The notes beneath the pieces are model-generated. The model was not told the DNA's origin and did not search any database. It worked only from the letters and a program-made list of their open reading frames with translations. Both the position numbers and the translations under genes were made by a program. Positions 55,755 through 64,000 of a stretch of 64,000 nucleotides of DNA are shown piece after piece (the stretch's first letter is position 1; each line of letters opens with the position of its first letter). The DNA lies in NCBI RefSeq assembly GCF_000378465.1, contig NZ_KB899926.1, positions 42,390-106,389 on the forward strand, in the 5' to 3' direction. The DNA comes from Elioraea tepidiphila DSM 17972 (lineage in GTDB: Bacteria > Pseudomonadota > Alphaproteobacteria > Acetobacterales > Acetobacteraceae).

Positions 55755-57017
55755 ATGCGTCGTGTCGTCGTCACCGGCATGGGAGCCGTCACCCCGCTCG
55801 GCATCGGCGTCGAGCATGTGTGGAAGCGGCTGCTCGCGGGTGAGTCCGGCATCGGCGCGATCCAGTCCTTCGACGTCTCCGACCTGCCGGCCAAGATCGC
55901 CGGACAGATCCCGCAGGGCGGCAAGGCCGACGGCAAGCTCGACCTGAACGAGTGGATCCCGCCCAAGGACCAGCGGAAGATGGACCGCTTCATCCAGCTC
56001 GCGCTGGTCGCGGCGGCCGAGGCGGTCGAGGATTCCGGCTGGATGCCCGAGGACGAGGACGGCCGCTGCGCCACCGGCGTGATGATCGGCTCGGGCATCG
56101 GCGGGCTGCAGACGATCTTCGATGCCTCGCAGCAGGTGCTGGAGGGCAAGGCGCGCCGGCTCTCGCCGTTTTTCATTCCCTCGGCGCTGATCAACCTTGC
56201 CTCCGGCCATGTCTCCATCAAGTACGGGTTCAAGGGACCGAACCACTCGGTGGTGACCGCCTGCGCCACCGGCGTGCACGCGATCGGCGATGCCGCACGG
56301 CTGATCGCCTTCGGCGATGCGGACGTGATGGTCGCGGGCGGCTCCGAGGCCGCCGTGTGCACGCTCGGCATCGCGGGGTTCTGCGCCTCGCGCGCGCTCT
56401 CCACCGGCTTCAACGACACCCCGGCCAAGGCCTCGCGCCCCTGGGACAAGGATCGCGACGGCTTCGTGATGGGCGAGGGCGCAGGCGTGGTCGTGCTCGA
56501 GGAGTACGAGCACGCGAAGAAGCGCGGGGCGAAGATCTACGCCGAGTTCGCAGGCTACGGCATGTCGGGCGATGCCTACCACATCACCGCTCCGGCCGAG
56601 GGCCACGAGGGTGCGTTCCGGGCGATGAAGGCGGCGCTGAGGAACGGCAACGTCACCCCCGAGCAGATCGGCTACATCAATGCCCACGGCACCTCGACGC
56701 CGCTCGGCGACGATCTGGAGCTTCAGGCCGTCGAGCGGCTGTTCGGCGAGGCGGCGCGCGGCGTGGCGATGAGCTCCACCAAGTCGGCGATCGGCCATCT
56801 GCTGGGGGCTGCAGGCGCGGTCGAGGCGGTGTTCTCGATCCTCGCCGTGCGCGACAATGTCGCGCCGCCCACGCTCAACCTCGACGCGCCGAGCCAGGAG
56901 AGCGTGATCGACCGCGTCGCGCATACGGCGCAGGAGCGGCCGATCGAGATCGCGCTGTCGAACAGCTTCGGCTTCGGCGGCACCAACGCCTCGATCCTGT
57001 TCCGCAAGCTCCACTGA
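55755..57017 (+). CDS. fabF: 3-oxoacyl-ACP synthase II FabF
   Basis: A 420-residue condensing enzyme. The nucleophile Cys170 is in TACATGVHAIG; the two His are in NAHGTSTPLGD (near 310) and KSAIGHLLGAAGAVE (near 347); the glycine-rich end FGFGGTNAS is present. It elongates acyl-ACP by two carbons. AGGAGG lies before the ATG and the stop is 1 bp before mltG. Confidence 0.97.
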   Translation: MRRVVVTGMGAVTPLGIGVEHVWKRLLAGESGIGAIQSFDVSDLPAKIAGQIPQGGKADGKLDLNEWIPPKDQRKMDRFIQLALVAAAEAVEDSGWMPEDEDGRCATGVMIGSGIGGLQTIFDASQQVLEGKARRLSPFFIPSALINLASGHVSIKYGFKGPNHSVVTACATGVHAIGDAARLIAFGDADVMVAGGSEAAVCTLGIAGFCASRALSTGFNDTPAKASRPWDKDRDGFVMGEGAGVVVLEEYEHAKKRGAKIYAEFAGYGMSGDAYHITAPAEGHEGAFRAMKAALRNGNVTPEQIGYINAHGTSTPLGDDLELQAVERLFGEAARGVAMSSTKSAIGHLLGAAGAVEAVFSILAVRDNVAPPTLNLDAPSQESVIDRVAHTAQERPIEIALSNSFGFGGTNASILFRKLH

Positions 57018-57018
57018 C

Positions 57019-58041
57019 ATGACCGACGCCCCGCCTCCGCGGCGGGGGCGGGTGCGCCGCCTGCTCGCCGGCCTGGCTCTCACCCTCGCGGTGCTCGCCG
57101 CCGGCGCCTACGGCGCGTTCCACTGGGCGGTCGCGCAGTATGACGCGCCGGGTCCGCTCGCCGAGGAGCGGGCCGTGGTGATCCCGCGCGGTGCGGCCAC
57201 CGGCACGATCGCGGAACGGCTGGAATCCGCCGGCGTGATCGCCAATGGCCGCGCCTTCCTGGTCGCCGCCTGGGCGACCGCGGAGGCGGGGCCGCTGCGC
57301 GCCGGCGAGTTCGCCTTCCCCGAGCGCGCGTCCTTGCGCACCGTGCTCGACACGCTGCGGTCGGGCCGGACCGTGCAGCGGCGCCTGACCGTGCCCGAGG
57401 GGCTGACGGTGGCGCAGATTCTCGCCCTGCTGGACGAGACCGAGGGGCTGACCGGCACGGTCGCGACCCCGCCGCCCGAGGGCGCGCTGCTGCCCGAGAC
57501 CTGGGCCTATTCCTGGGGCGATACGCGGGAGTCGCTGATCCGGCGCATGCGCGAGGGCATGGACCGCGCGCTCGCCGAGGCCTGGGCACAGCGCGCCGAC
57601 AACCTGCCCTTCGACACCCCGCGCGAGGCGCTGATTCTCGCCTCGATCATCGAGCGCGAGACCGGCATCGCGGCCGAGCGCGGCAAGGTGGCGGGCGTGT
57701 TCGTCAATCGGCTGCGGCGCGGAATGCCGCTGCAATCCGACCCGACCGTGATCTATGCCGTGACCGACGGGCTCGGCGTGCTGGACCGGCCGATCAGCCG
57801 CGCCGATCTGGACACCGACCATCCGCACAATACCTACCGCAACCGCGGCCTGCCGCCGACGCCGATCGCCTCGCCGGGGCGCGCCTCGATCCTCGCCGCG
57901 GTGCGCCCCGAGGCGACCGATGCGCTCTACTTCGTCGCCGACGGGCGCGGCGGCCATGTGTTCAGCCGCACGCTGGAGGAGCACAACCGGGCGGTCGCGC
58001 GCTGGCGCGCGATCGAGCGCGAGCGGCGCGGCGCCAACTGA
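57019..58041 (+). CDS. mltG: Endolytic murein transglycosylase MltG
   Basis: A 340-residue YceG/MltG protein: short cytoplasmic start, one membrane helix (about 16-37), a LysM-like region (VVIPRGAATGTIAERLESAGVI), then the catalytic domain with Glu in ASIIERETG near 214 and FVNRLRRGMPLQSDPTVIYA. It ends nascent glycan strands at the inner membrane. Following fabF directly is a common bacterial order. Confidence 0.95.
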   Translation: MTDAPPPRRGRVRRLLAGLALTLAVLAAGAYGAFHWAVAQYDAPGPLAEERAVVIPRGAATGTIAERLESAGVIANGRAFLVAAWATAEAGPLRAGEFAFPERASLRTVLDTLRSGRTVQRRLTVPEGLTVAQILALLDETEGLTGTVATPPPEGALLPETWAYSWGDTRESLIRRMREGMDRALAEAWAQRADNLPFDTPREALILASIIERETGIAAERGKVAGVFVNRLRRGMPLQSDPTVIYAVTDGLGVLDRPISRADLDTDHPHNTYRNRGLPPTPIASPGRASILAAVRPEATDALYFVADGRGGHVFSRTLEEHNRAVARWRAIERERRGAN

Positions 58042-58124
58042 TACCGCGCTGGTGTGGCGGCTGCGCGCCAAAGGAAACCTCATCCCCGGCGCACGGAGGT
58101 TCCACCGTCGTGCACCGGGGATGA
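58040..58124. repeat. Double-hairpin intergenic repeat, copy 3 (hairpin A lost)
   Basis: GATAC remains at the mltG stop, followed directly by the spacer (58048-58083 identical to 1896-1931) and hairpin B: a 10-bp outer stem with TCATCCCC...GGGGATGA ends (58080-58089 with 58115-58124) and an inner imperfect stem. Hairpin A of the full module is missing. It lies in the 145-bp gap between mltG and ispG. Confidence 0.88.
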
Positions 58125-58186
58125 CGCCGTGACTGGCGCATCGCCGCCGGGATCGCCATAGTCCCCGCAACGCGGGAGAGCACCGG

Positions 58187-59320
58187 ATGTCATACCGGCC
58201 CTATCAGCAGATCACCCGGCGCAGAAGCCGGATGATCCATGTCGGCAAGGTCCCGGTCGGCGGCGAGGCGCCGATCAGCGTGCAGACCATGACCAACACG
58301 CCGACCACCGATGTCGCGGCGACGATCGCGCAGATCCGCCGCGCCGAGCTCGCCGGCGCGGACATCGTGCGCGTCTCGGTGCCCGACGAGGAGAGCACGG
58401 CGGCGCTGGCCCACATCGTTCCCGAGGTCGGCGTGCCGATCGTCGCCGACATCCACTTCCACTACCGCCGCGCCATCGAGGCGGCCAAGGCGGGGGCCGC
58501 GTGCCTGCGCATCAATCCCGGCAATATCGGCTCCAAGGAGCGCGTGCGCGAGGTGGTGCAGGCGGCACGCGACCATGGCTGCTCGATCCGCATCGGCGTG
58601 AACGCGGGCTCGCTGGAGAAGCACCTGCTGGAGAAGTACGGCGAGCCGAACCCCGAGGCGATGGTCGAGAGCGCGCTCTGGCACGCGGCCCACCTGCAGG
58701 AGCTCGACTTCCACGAGTTCAAGATCAGCGTGAAGGCGTCCGACGTGTTCCTCGCGGTCGCGGCCTACCAGCAACTCGCCGAGGCGTGCGACCACCCGCT
58801 GCATCTCGGCATCACCGAGGCCGGCTCGCGGCGCACCGGCACGGTGAAGTCGGCCATCGGCATCGGCAGCCTGCTCTGGGCCGGGATCGGCGACACGATC
58901 CGCGTCTCGCTCTCCGACGAGCCTGAGGAGGAGGTGCGGGTCGGATGGGAGATCCTGAAGGGGCTGCATCTGCGCCATCGCGGCGTGAAGATCATCTCCT
59001 GCCCCTCCTGCGCGCGGCAGGGCTTCGACGTGATCCGCACCGTCGAGGCGCTGGAGCGGCGGCTGGAGCACATCCAGGTGCCGATCACGCTCTCGATCAT
59101 CGGCTGCGTGGTGAACGGGCCGGGCGAGGCGCTGCTGACCGATATCGGGCTCACCGGCGGCGGGGCCGGCCGGCACATGGTCTACCTGGCCGGACGCACC
59201 GACCACACGATCGAGGGCGGATCGATGATCGACCACATCGTCGACCTGGTCGAGCGGCGCGCCGAAGCGATCAGGGCGGAGGAGGCGGCGCGGCAGCGCG
59301 CGGCGCTGGCGGCGGAGTAG
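58187..59320 (+). CDS. ispG: 4-hydroxy-3-methylbut-2-en-1-yl diphosphate synthase IspG
   Basis: A 377-residue flavodoxin-dependent IspG of the MEP isoprenoid pathway. It has the TIM barrel ([39 protein letters not shown]) and the Fe-S domain Cys in [10 protein letters not shown] and GCVVNGPGE. Length is normal for the short bacterial form. The ATG is at 58187 with GAGA upstream. Confidence 0.97.
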   Translation: MSYRPYQQITRRRSRMIHVGKVPVGGEAPISVQTMTNTPTTDVAATIAQIRRAELAGADIVRVSVPDEESTAALAHIVPEVGVPIVADIHFHYRRAIEAAKAGAACLRINPGNIGSKERVREVVQAARDHGCSIRIGVNAGSLEKHLLEKYGEPNPEAMVESALWHAAHLQELDFHEFKISVKASDVFLAVAAYQQLAEACDHPLHLGITEAGSRRTGTVKSAIGIGSLLWAGIGDTIRVSLSDEPEEEVRVGWEILKGLHLRHRGVKIISCPSCARQGFDVIRTVEALERRLEHIQVPITLSIIGCVVNGPGEALLTDIGLTGGGAGRHMVYLAGRTDHTIEGGSMIDHIVDLVERRAEAIRAEEAARQRAALAAE

Positions 59321-59332
59321 CGGGCGGAGGAC

Positions 59333-59731
59333 GTGGGCAGAAGACGCGCCAGGGCCGGGATCGCGGCGGCGACACTGACCGCCGCGCTCGGCTGCGCCGG
59401 CACGGCCCGGGCCGACGAGGCGGCGGCGGCGCGGCTGCTCTGGGAATGCCGGGCGCTGGCCTCGGTGCTGATGAGCAGCGTCACCGAGGCCAAGGCGGTG
59501 GTCGGCGAACTGACGCTGATGGAGACGAACGGGCGCCCGCGGGAGCGGCTGGCGCTGCACGACAAGCTTCAGCAATCGCTGGTGCGCAGCGAGATGGCGG
59601 CCTCGGCCCTGGTGCGGCTGCTCTGCCCCAACCGCTCCATCATCCACGAGTTCGACGGCGATCTCCGGCGCGCCTGGGCCGCGATGGCGGCGAACCGGCA
59701 GAGCGTGCTGAAGGCCATCCCCGGCCCGTAG
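59333..59731 (+). CDS. Small exported protein of unknown function
   Basis: A 132-residue protein with a probable signal peptide (RRRARAGIAAATLTAALGCAGTARA, about 1-27) and a helical mature part of ~105 residues with two Cys (LWECRALAS; RLLCPNRS) that could form a disulfide. It starts at GTG 59333, 12 bp after ispG, so may be co-transcribed. I do not recognise the family. Confidence 0.6.
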   Translation: MGRRRARAGIAAATLTAALGCAGTARADEAAAARLLWECRALASVLMSSVTEAKAVVGELTLMETNGRPRERLALHDKLQQSLVRSEMAASALVRLLCPNRSIIHEFDGDLRRAWAAMAANRQSVLKAIPGP

Positions 59732-59855
59732 CGGGCAGGCTCGGCGCTGCCGTTCGGGCCGGGCTCGTGCCGTATCCGACCTGTCGGAAGCGGCTCACGG
59801 TGTCCTGCCGTGCTTCTTCACCCGATCGGATCGCTCCGCCTGATCAGGATCCGCG

Positions 59856-60521
59856 CTAGTGCGCGGCGGCCTCGGCGAGCTGCTCGTCACCGACACCGGC
59901 GAGTTCCAGCAGGGTCGCCGCCTTGGCCCGCATCGCCCGGGTCGGCCCGGCGGGGCAGGAGCTGAGGCGGATCGCCGGGAGCGAGGCGGGCGCGATCTCG
60001 GCGAGGGCGGCGCGCACGCGGCAGGCATAGGCCTGGCCGGCGCCGCTGCCGGGGCTCGCGCCGTTATATGCCGCGAGCGCGGCCGCCCAGCCGCCATGCC
60101 GGGCACGCAGGGCGTTGAGCAGCTGGGCGGCGAAGGTCGCGCTCTCGGCCGGGTCGAACACCCAGGACGCGCCGTCGCGCGCATGCACGCCGATGTTCAC
60201 CTGGAAGCAGCCGCCCGAGACGCTGCGCGCACCCGGCGCCATCTCGCGCGCAGCCGCCTTGGCCTGCGCCGGCGAGCGCGCGTAGCGGGCGTCGCGCTCG
60301 GAGCCGACCGCGTAGGGGTGGAGCGCGCTCTCGACCACCGCGACCGCCACCAGCAGCCCGTCCGGCAGGTCGGCGATCGCCTCGGCCGCGCGGGCGGCGG
60401 CGACGCAGCGCGCCGCGAGGTCCCCTCGATCGCTGGCTTGCCCATGTACATGCGATGGCGTTGCGAGCATAAGGCAAGACAGAAGCAACCCGGGGACAGT
60501 CAATCGTCGTACCGCAGTCAT
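59856..60521 (-). CDS. Lytic transglycosylase-like (SLT domain) exported protein
   Basis: A 221-residue protein with a signal peptide at about 1-27 and an SLT fold: the catalytic Glu in VAVVESALHPYAVG near 62, SGGCFQVNIGVHA near 101-113, FDPAESATFAAQLLNALRARHGGWAAALAAYNG near 121-154. It would cleave peptidoglycan, or act in assembling an envelope machine. It is flanked by the exported unknown gene (convergent) and the nitroreductase gene (divergent, 228-bp gap). Confidence 0.85.
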   Translation of the reverse strand: MTAVRRLTVPGLLLSCLMLATPSHVHGQASDRGDLAARCVAAARAAEAIADLPDGLLVAVAVVESALHPYAVGSERDARYARSPAQAKAAAREMAPGARSVSGGCFQVNIGVHARDGASWVFDPAESATFAAQLLNALRARHGGWAAALAAYNGASPGSGAGQAYACRVRAALAEIAPASLPAIRLSSCPAGPTRAMRAKAATLLELAGVGDEQLAEAAAH

Positions 60522-60749
60522 GGCTTGGCCTTAACGCGCCGATGCGGCCAAGACATGGGGTTAAGAAAGTCTTTCTTCTCACAAACGCGTCAGATTTCTC
60601 GTCATGGTTGCATTCCATGGCGGAAATGCGGCGACCACGCGGCCGGCTCGCCGTCTTTTCGTCGACACTTCGCGGATGCAGCAGGACTGAGAGGGCTTGT
60701 TTCCGCTCTTCCTGCGGGCACCATCCGGGTCCGCAAGCGGAGGAACGTC

Positions 60750-61592
60750 ATGAGCACCGAGATCACCGAGGCGCGCGCGCTGGCCGAGGCGCTGGAACAC
60801 CGGTTCGGCGAACCGGTCGAGGTCCCGACCGGTCTCTCCTGCGAGGCGCTGCTGCGGCTGGCGACGCGCGCCTCGAACCGCCGCTATCGGCCCGATCCGG
60901 TGGATCCGCGGCTGGTGCGCGTGCTGGCGGCGTGCGCGCTCTCGGCGCCGACCAAGTCCGACCTCCAGCAGACCGACATCGTGGTCGTGCAGGATCGGCC
61001 CCTGCGCCAGGCGATCGAGGCACTGCTGCCGGGCAATCCGTGGGTGGCGAAGGCGCCGGTGCTGCTGGTGTTCTGCGGCAACAACCGCCGCCAGCGGCGC
61101 ATCCATGAACTGCGCGGCCATCCCTTCGCCAACGATCATTTCGACCCCTTCTTCAACGCCTCGGTGGATGCGGCGATCGTGCTCTCGGCCTTCGTGCTGG
61201 CGGCCGAGTCGGTCGGGCTCGCGACCTGCCCGATCAGCGCGATCCGCGACCACGCGGCCGAGGTCTCGCGCCTGCTCGCGCTCCCCGACCACGTCTTCCC
61301 GGTCGCGGGGCTGGGGATGGGATGGCCGGACGGCGCGGCGCCGGTCTCGCCGCGCCTGCCGCTCTCGGTCACCGTGCACACCGACCGCTACGACGAGACC
61401 GGGCTCGATCAGGCGATCGCCGCCTATGACGCGCGCCGCGAGGCGATCCGCCCGCACAGGCAGCGCGACGTCGAGCGCTTCGGCACCGCCGAGAGCTATG
61501 GCTGGAGCGAGGACAAGGCGCGCCAATACGCCACCCCGCAGCGCGCGGATTTCGGCGCCTTCGTCCGCGGCAAGGGGTTCAGGCTGGACTGA
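60750..61592 (+). CDS. Nitroreductase family protein
   Basis: A 280-residue FMN-dependent nitroreductase-fold protein: RASNRRYRPDPVD with the FMN-binding Arg/Ser, LSAPTKSDLQQTDIVVV, DAAIVLSAFVLAAESVGLATCPISAIRDH and VAGLGMGWPDG. Physiological substrate unknown; such proteins reduce quinones, nitro groups or enones with NAD(P)H. The ATG at 60750 has GCGGAGGAA upstream; the long open frame from 59859 is rejected as a shadow of the SLT gene. Confidence 0.9.
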   Translation: MSTEITEARALAEALEHRFGEPVEVPTGLSCEALLRLATRASNRRYRPDPVDPRLVRVLAACALSAPTKSDLQQTDIVVVQDRPLRQAIEALLPGNPWVAKAPVLLVFCGNNRRQRRIHELRGHPFANDHFDPFFNASVDAAIVLSAFVLAAESVGLATCPISAIRDHAAEVSRLLALPDHVFPVAGLGMGWPDGAAPVSPRLPLSVTVHTDRYDETGLDQAIAAYDARREAIRPHRQRDVERFGTAESYGWSEDKARQYATPQRADFGAFVRGKGFRLD

Positions 61593-61662
61593 CCCGCCCT
61601 TGACCCGGCACGGCGCCGGACGATGATCCGCGCCACGCGACCAATCCCCGGAGGAGATGCTG

Positions 61663-63090
61663 ATGTACGCCACACTGGAAATGCTGATCGACGGCAAGTT
61701 CACCCGCGGCTCCTCCGGCAAGAGCGAGCCGGTGATCAACCCGGCGACCGAGCAGACGCTCGCCGAGCTGCCGCACGCCGCGAAGTCCGACCTCGAGGCC
61801 GCCGTCGCCGCCGCCGAGAAGGGCTTCAACGCCTGGAAGGCGATGAGCGCCTATGACCGCTACCGTATCCTGCGCAAGGGCGCGGAGATCCTGCGCGGCC
61901 GCGCGGATGCGATCGCGAAGATCCTCACCATGGAGCAGGGCAAGATCATCGCCGAGGCGAAGATCGAGGTCGTCACCTCGGCCGACATCCTCGACTGGTA
62001 TGCCGAGGAGGGGCGTCGCGCCTATGGCCGGATCATTCCGGGCCGGATGCCCGGCGTGCGGCAGATGGTGATCAAGGAGCCGGTCGGCATCGTCGCCGCC
62101 TTCACGCCGTGGAACTTCCCGGCGCTCACGCCGATGCGCAAGATCGCCGGCGCGCTCGCGGCAGGCTGCTCGCTCATCCTCAAGCCGTCCGAGGAGACCC
62201 CCGGCACCGCCGTCGAGGTCGCGCGCTGCCTGCAGGAAGCGGGACTGCCGGAAGGCGCGCTCAACGTCGTGTTCGGCGTGCCGGCGGAGGTGTCGTCCTA
62301 TCTGATCGCGCATCCGAAGGTGCGGAAGATCTCGTTCACCGGCTCGACCGCGGTGGGCAAGCAGCTGATGAAGCTCGCGGCCGACGGGATGAAGCGCACG
62401 ACGATGGAGCTCGGCGGTCATGCGCCGGTGATCGTGTTCGACGATGTTGACGCGGCGTCGGTCGCCAAGATCGCGGCCGGTGGGAAATACCGCAATGCCG
62501 GCCAGGTCTGCATCTCGCCCACGCGGTTCTTCGTGCATGAGAGCAAGTACAAGCAGTTCGTCGACACCTTCACCGAGGTCGCGAGCGGGCTGAAGCTCGG
62601 CGACGGGCTCGATCCGACGACGCAGATGGGGCCGATGGCGAATGCGCGCCGGCTCGAGGCGATGGACATGTTCGTCTCGGACGCGAAGGCCAAGGGCGCG
62701 GTGGTGAAGACGGGCGGCGAGCGGCCGGCGAACCAGGGCTTCTTCTACAAGCCGACGGTGCTGGCGGATGTGCCAGCCGAGGCGCGCATCATGACCGAGG
62801 AGCCGTTCGGTCCGCTCGCGCCGATCGTCCCCTTCAAGTCGTTCGACGAGGTGGTCGAGCGCGCCAACGGCGTGGATTACGGGCTCGCGGCCTATGCCTT
62901 CACGAACGACGAGAAGCGCGCGACCGCGATCGCCGATGCCTTGCAGTGGGGCATGGTGGGCGTGAACAGCCTGGCGGTGTCCACGCCCGAGACGCCGTTC
63001 GGCGGCATCAAGGACTCGGGCCATGGCAGCGAGGGCGGCATCGAGGGGCTGGAGGCCTACCTGAACATCAAGTTCGTCTCGCAGGCGTGA
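61663..63090 (+). CDS. NAD(P)-dependent aldehyde dehydrogenase, succinate-semialdehyde dehydrogenase-like
   Basis: A 475-residue ALDH. FTPWNFP holds Asn151, GSTAVGK the cofactor turn, Glu249 is in MELGGHAP and the catalytic Cys283 in GQVCISPTR. It is closest in pattern to succinate- or glutarate-semialdehyde dehydrogenases (GabD-like). An ATG at 61657 is too close to the GGAGGAG ribosome-binding site, so 61663 is preferred (8-bp spacing). It stands alone between the nitroreductase gene and IS remnants. Confidence 0.93.
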   Translation: MYATLEMLIDGKFTRGSSGKSEPVINPATEQTLAELPHAAKSDLEAAVAAAEKGFNAWKAMSAYDRYRILRKGAEILRGRADAIAKILTMEQGKIIAEAKIEVVTSADILDWYAEEGRRAYGRIIPGRMPGVRQMVIKEPVGIVAAFTPWNFPALTPMRKIAGALAAGCSLILKPSEETPGTAVEVARCLQEAGLPEGALNVVFGVPAEVSSYLIAHPKVRKISFTGSTAVGKQLMKLAADGMKRTTMELGGHAPVIVFDDVDAASVAKIAAGGKYRNAGQVCISPTRFFVHESKYKQFVDTFTEVASGLKLGDGLDPTTQMGPMANARRLEAMDMFVSDAKAKGAVVKTGGERPANQGFFYKPTVLADVPAEARIMTEEPFGPLAPIVPFKSFDEVVERANGVDYGLAAYAFTNDEKRATAIADALQWGMVGVNSLAVSTPETPFGGIKDSGHGSEGGIEGLEAYLNIKFVSQA

Positions 63091-63135
63091 GGTGATGGGG
63101 ATGGGGGTTTTGGGGGGAAGCGACTGTCTTGTTGA

Positions 63136-63762
63136 TCAAGCGGCTTGCCACGGACGTCGGTCCCTGAGGGTGGCGTTGAGGGTGGTGAGGAGTTTGCGAG
63201 CGACGGCGATGAGGGCGACCATCCTTGGCTTTCCGGCGGCGAGGAGGCGGTCGGCAAAGGCGCGCAGGGCGGGGTTGTGTCGGCGCGCGACCATGGCACC
63301 GAGGAAGAGGGCGGCGCGCACGGAGGCCCGCCCGCCGGCGATCGCAGCCTTGCCGCGCCACTGGCCGGACTGGCGTGTGAAGGGTGCGAGGCCGGCGAGG
63401 GCTGCGATCTCTCGGCGGTCGAGGGAGCCGAGTTCGGGGAGTTCGGCGCTCGGGATCCCCACGGCGCCTTGGCGCCGTGGGGTGCCCCGCAGGGTGCGCG
63501 CGATGGTCTTGCCGATGCCGGGGACGGAGGCGAGCAGGTCCTCGGCCTCGCGCCAGGCGGGGGAGGCACGCACGGCCTCGTCGAGGCCGGTGTCGAGTTC
63601 GGCGAGTTCGCGCTCGAGCGCGGCGATCAGTCGGGCGATGCTGTTCTTCAGCCGTGGCTGAGGGGAGCGCTGCGCGCGCTGGCGCTCGGCGGTGATCATG
63701 GCGACGATCCGGCGCCGGCGGGTGACGAGGTCGGCGAGCAGGCGGGTGGCGTGATCGGGCAG
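63136..63762 (-). pseudogene. IS110-family transposase, C-terminal half only
   Basis: The frame reads the C-terminal Transposase_20 part of an IS110-type enzyme: ASVPGIGKTIARTL, LGSLDRREIAALAGLAPFTRQSGQ, GRASVRAALFLGA and RKLLTTLNATLRD, ending at 63136. Reading upstream it continues without a start through LPDHATRLLADLVTRRRR to about 63760, where it meets IS3 sequence. The N-terminal DEDD catalytic domain is gone, so it cannot transpose. Confidence 0.88.
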
Positions 63763-64000
63763 GCACCCGCGCCGAACCGGCTCTGGGTCTCGGATTTCAC
63801 CTACGTGAGCACGTGGTCAGGCTTCGTCTACGTCGCCTTCGTGATCGACGCCTACGCGCGCCGGATTGTCGGCTGGCGCGTCTCGCGCACCGCACACGCC
63901 AGCGTCGTGCTGGATGCACTGGAACAGGCCCTGCATGAGCGGCGACCTGCGCATCGCCGCGGCCTGGTGCATCATTCGGACCGCGGATCGCAATATGTCA
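63760..64000 (+). mobile_element. IS3-family transposase OrfB fragment, running off the window
   Basis: The plus strand has an uninterrupted frame from about 63760 reading PNRLWVSDFTYVSTW, VYVAFVIDAYARRIVGWRVS and GLVHHSDRGSQYV, the integrase core of IS3-type OrfB with the first two catalytic Asp residues (SDFTYV; HSDRGS). OrfA and the start of OrfB are missing on the left; the right side lies outside the window. The junction with the IS110 remnant is at about 63757-63765. Confidence 0.88.

Noticed and set aside
58048..58083. Coding sequence shared between 1.9 kb and 58.1 kb
   Set aside because: The identical stretch lies in an intergenic hairpin module and no common reading frame with a start and ribosome-binding site spans both copies.
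59740..59855. Possible tRNA or small RNA gene between the exported unknown gene and the SLT gene
   Set aside because: No cloverleaf, CCA end or strong stem could be drawn; the gap is only ~124 bp between convergent genes.

Overview
The window is about 70% G+C. Its gene content and order (rpsF-rpsR-DUF2232-rplI, dnaB-alr-mlaE-mlaF, fabD-fabG-acpP-fabF-mltG, miaB-phoH-ybeY-corC) point to an alphaproteobacterium, most likely of the Acetobacteraceae or another Rhodospirillales lineage. The taxonomic placement is an inference from order and composition. I saw no rRNA, tRNA or CRISPR array.

Region 1 (1-22.8 kb) is accessory and catabolic. After the end of a probable LysR gene, a MaoC-like hydratase and an enolase-superfamily dehydratase on the plus strand, there is a ~21-kb run of minus-strand genes. 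In transcription order these are: peptide-binding protein, OppB, OppC, OppD, OppF, C45 acyltransferase/amidohydrolase, a short sigma-54 activator, AtuA-like protein, DUF4387 protein, class III aminotransferase, two M81 (MlrC-like) metallopeptidases, a second peptide-binding protein, a fused DppD-DppF ATPase, DppC, DppB, an SDR dehydrogenase and an IclR regulator. Most neighbours overlap by 1-8 bp. Two -24/-12 (sigma-54) promoter sequences lie in this run, one before the first binding protein and one before atuA, matching the activator encoded between them. I read the whole as an undescribed uptake and degradation system for a modified peptide or beta-amino-acid-like compound; the substrate is unknown.

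Region 2 (23-31 kb) holds two divergent transporters: phnD-phnC-phnE-phnE (minus) and a binding protein, two-domain permease and ATPase of the iron(III)/2-aminoethylphosphonate type (plus). A PHO-box-like direct repeat in the gap fits PhoB control.

Region 3 (31-39 kb) has the corC-ybeY-phoH-miaB block, a lysophospholipid acyltransferase, a solitary DNA methyltransferase with a C-terminal Mrr-like nuclease segment and a low-GC specificity segment, and an unknown gene.

Region 4 (39-63 kb) is mostly housekeeping: a PrdX-type deacylase, a thioredoxin-TPR protein, a Lon-N protein, Trm112 and DUF971 proteins; a large AsmA protein fused to two DUF4384-like domains; mlaFE, alr, dnaB, cfa; the S6-S18-L9 operon; the fatty-acid synthesis operon with a duplicated fabG start; mltG, ispG, a lytic transglycosylase, a nitroreductase and an aldehyde dehydrogenase. 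The window ends in a junction of two broken insertion sequences (IS110 and IS3 types).

A ~130-bp double-hairpin intergenic repeat occurs at 1.8 kb, 23.0 kb (inverted) and 58.1 kb (partial).
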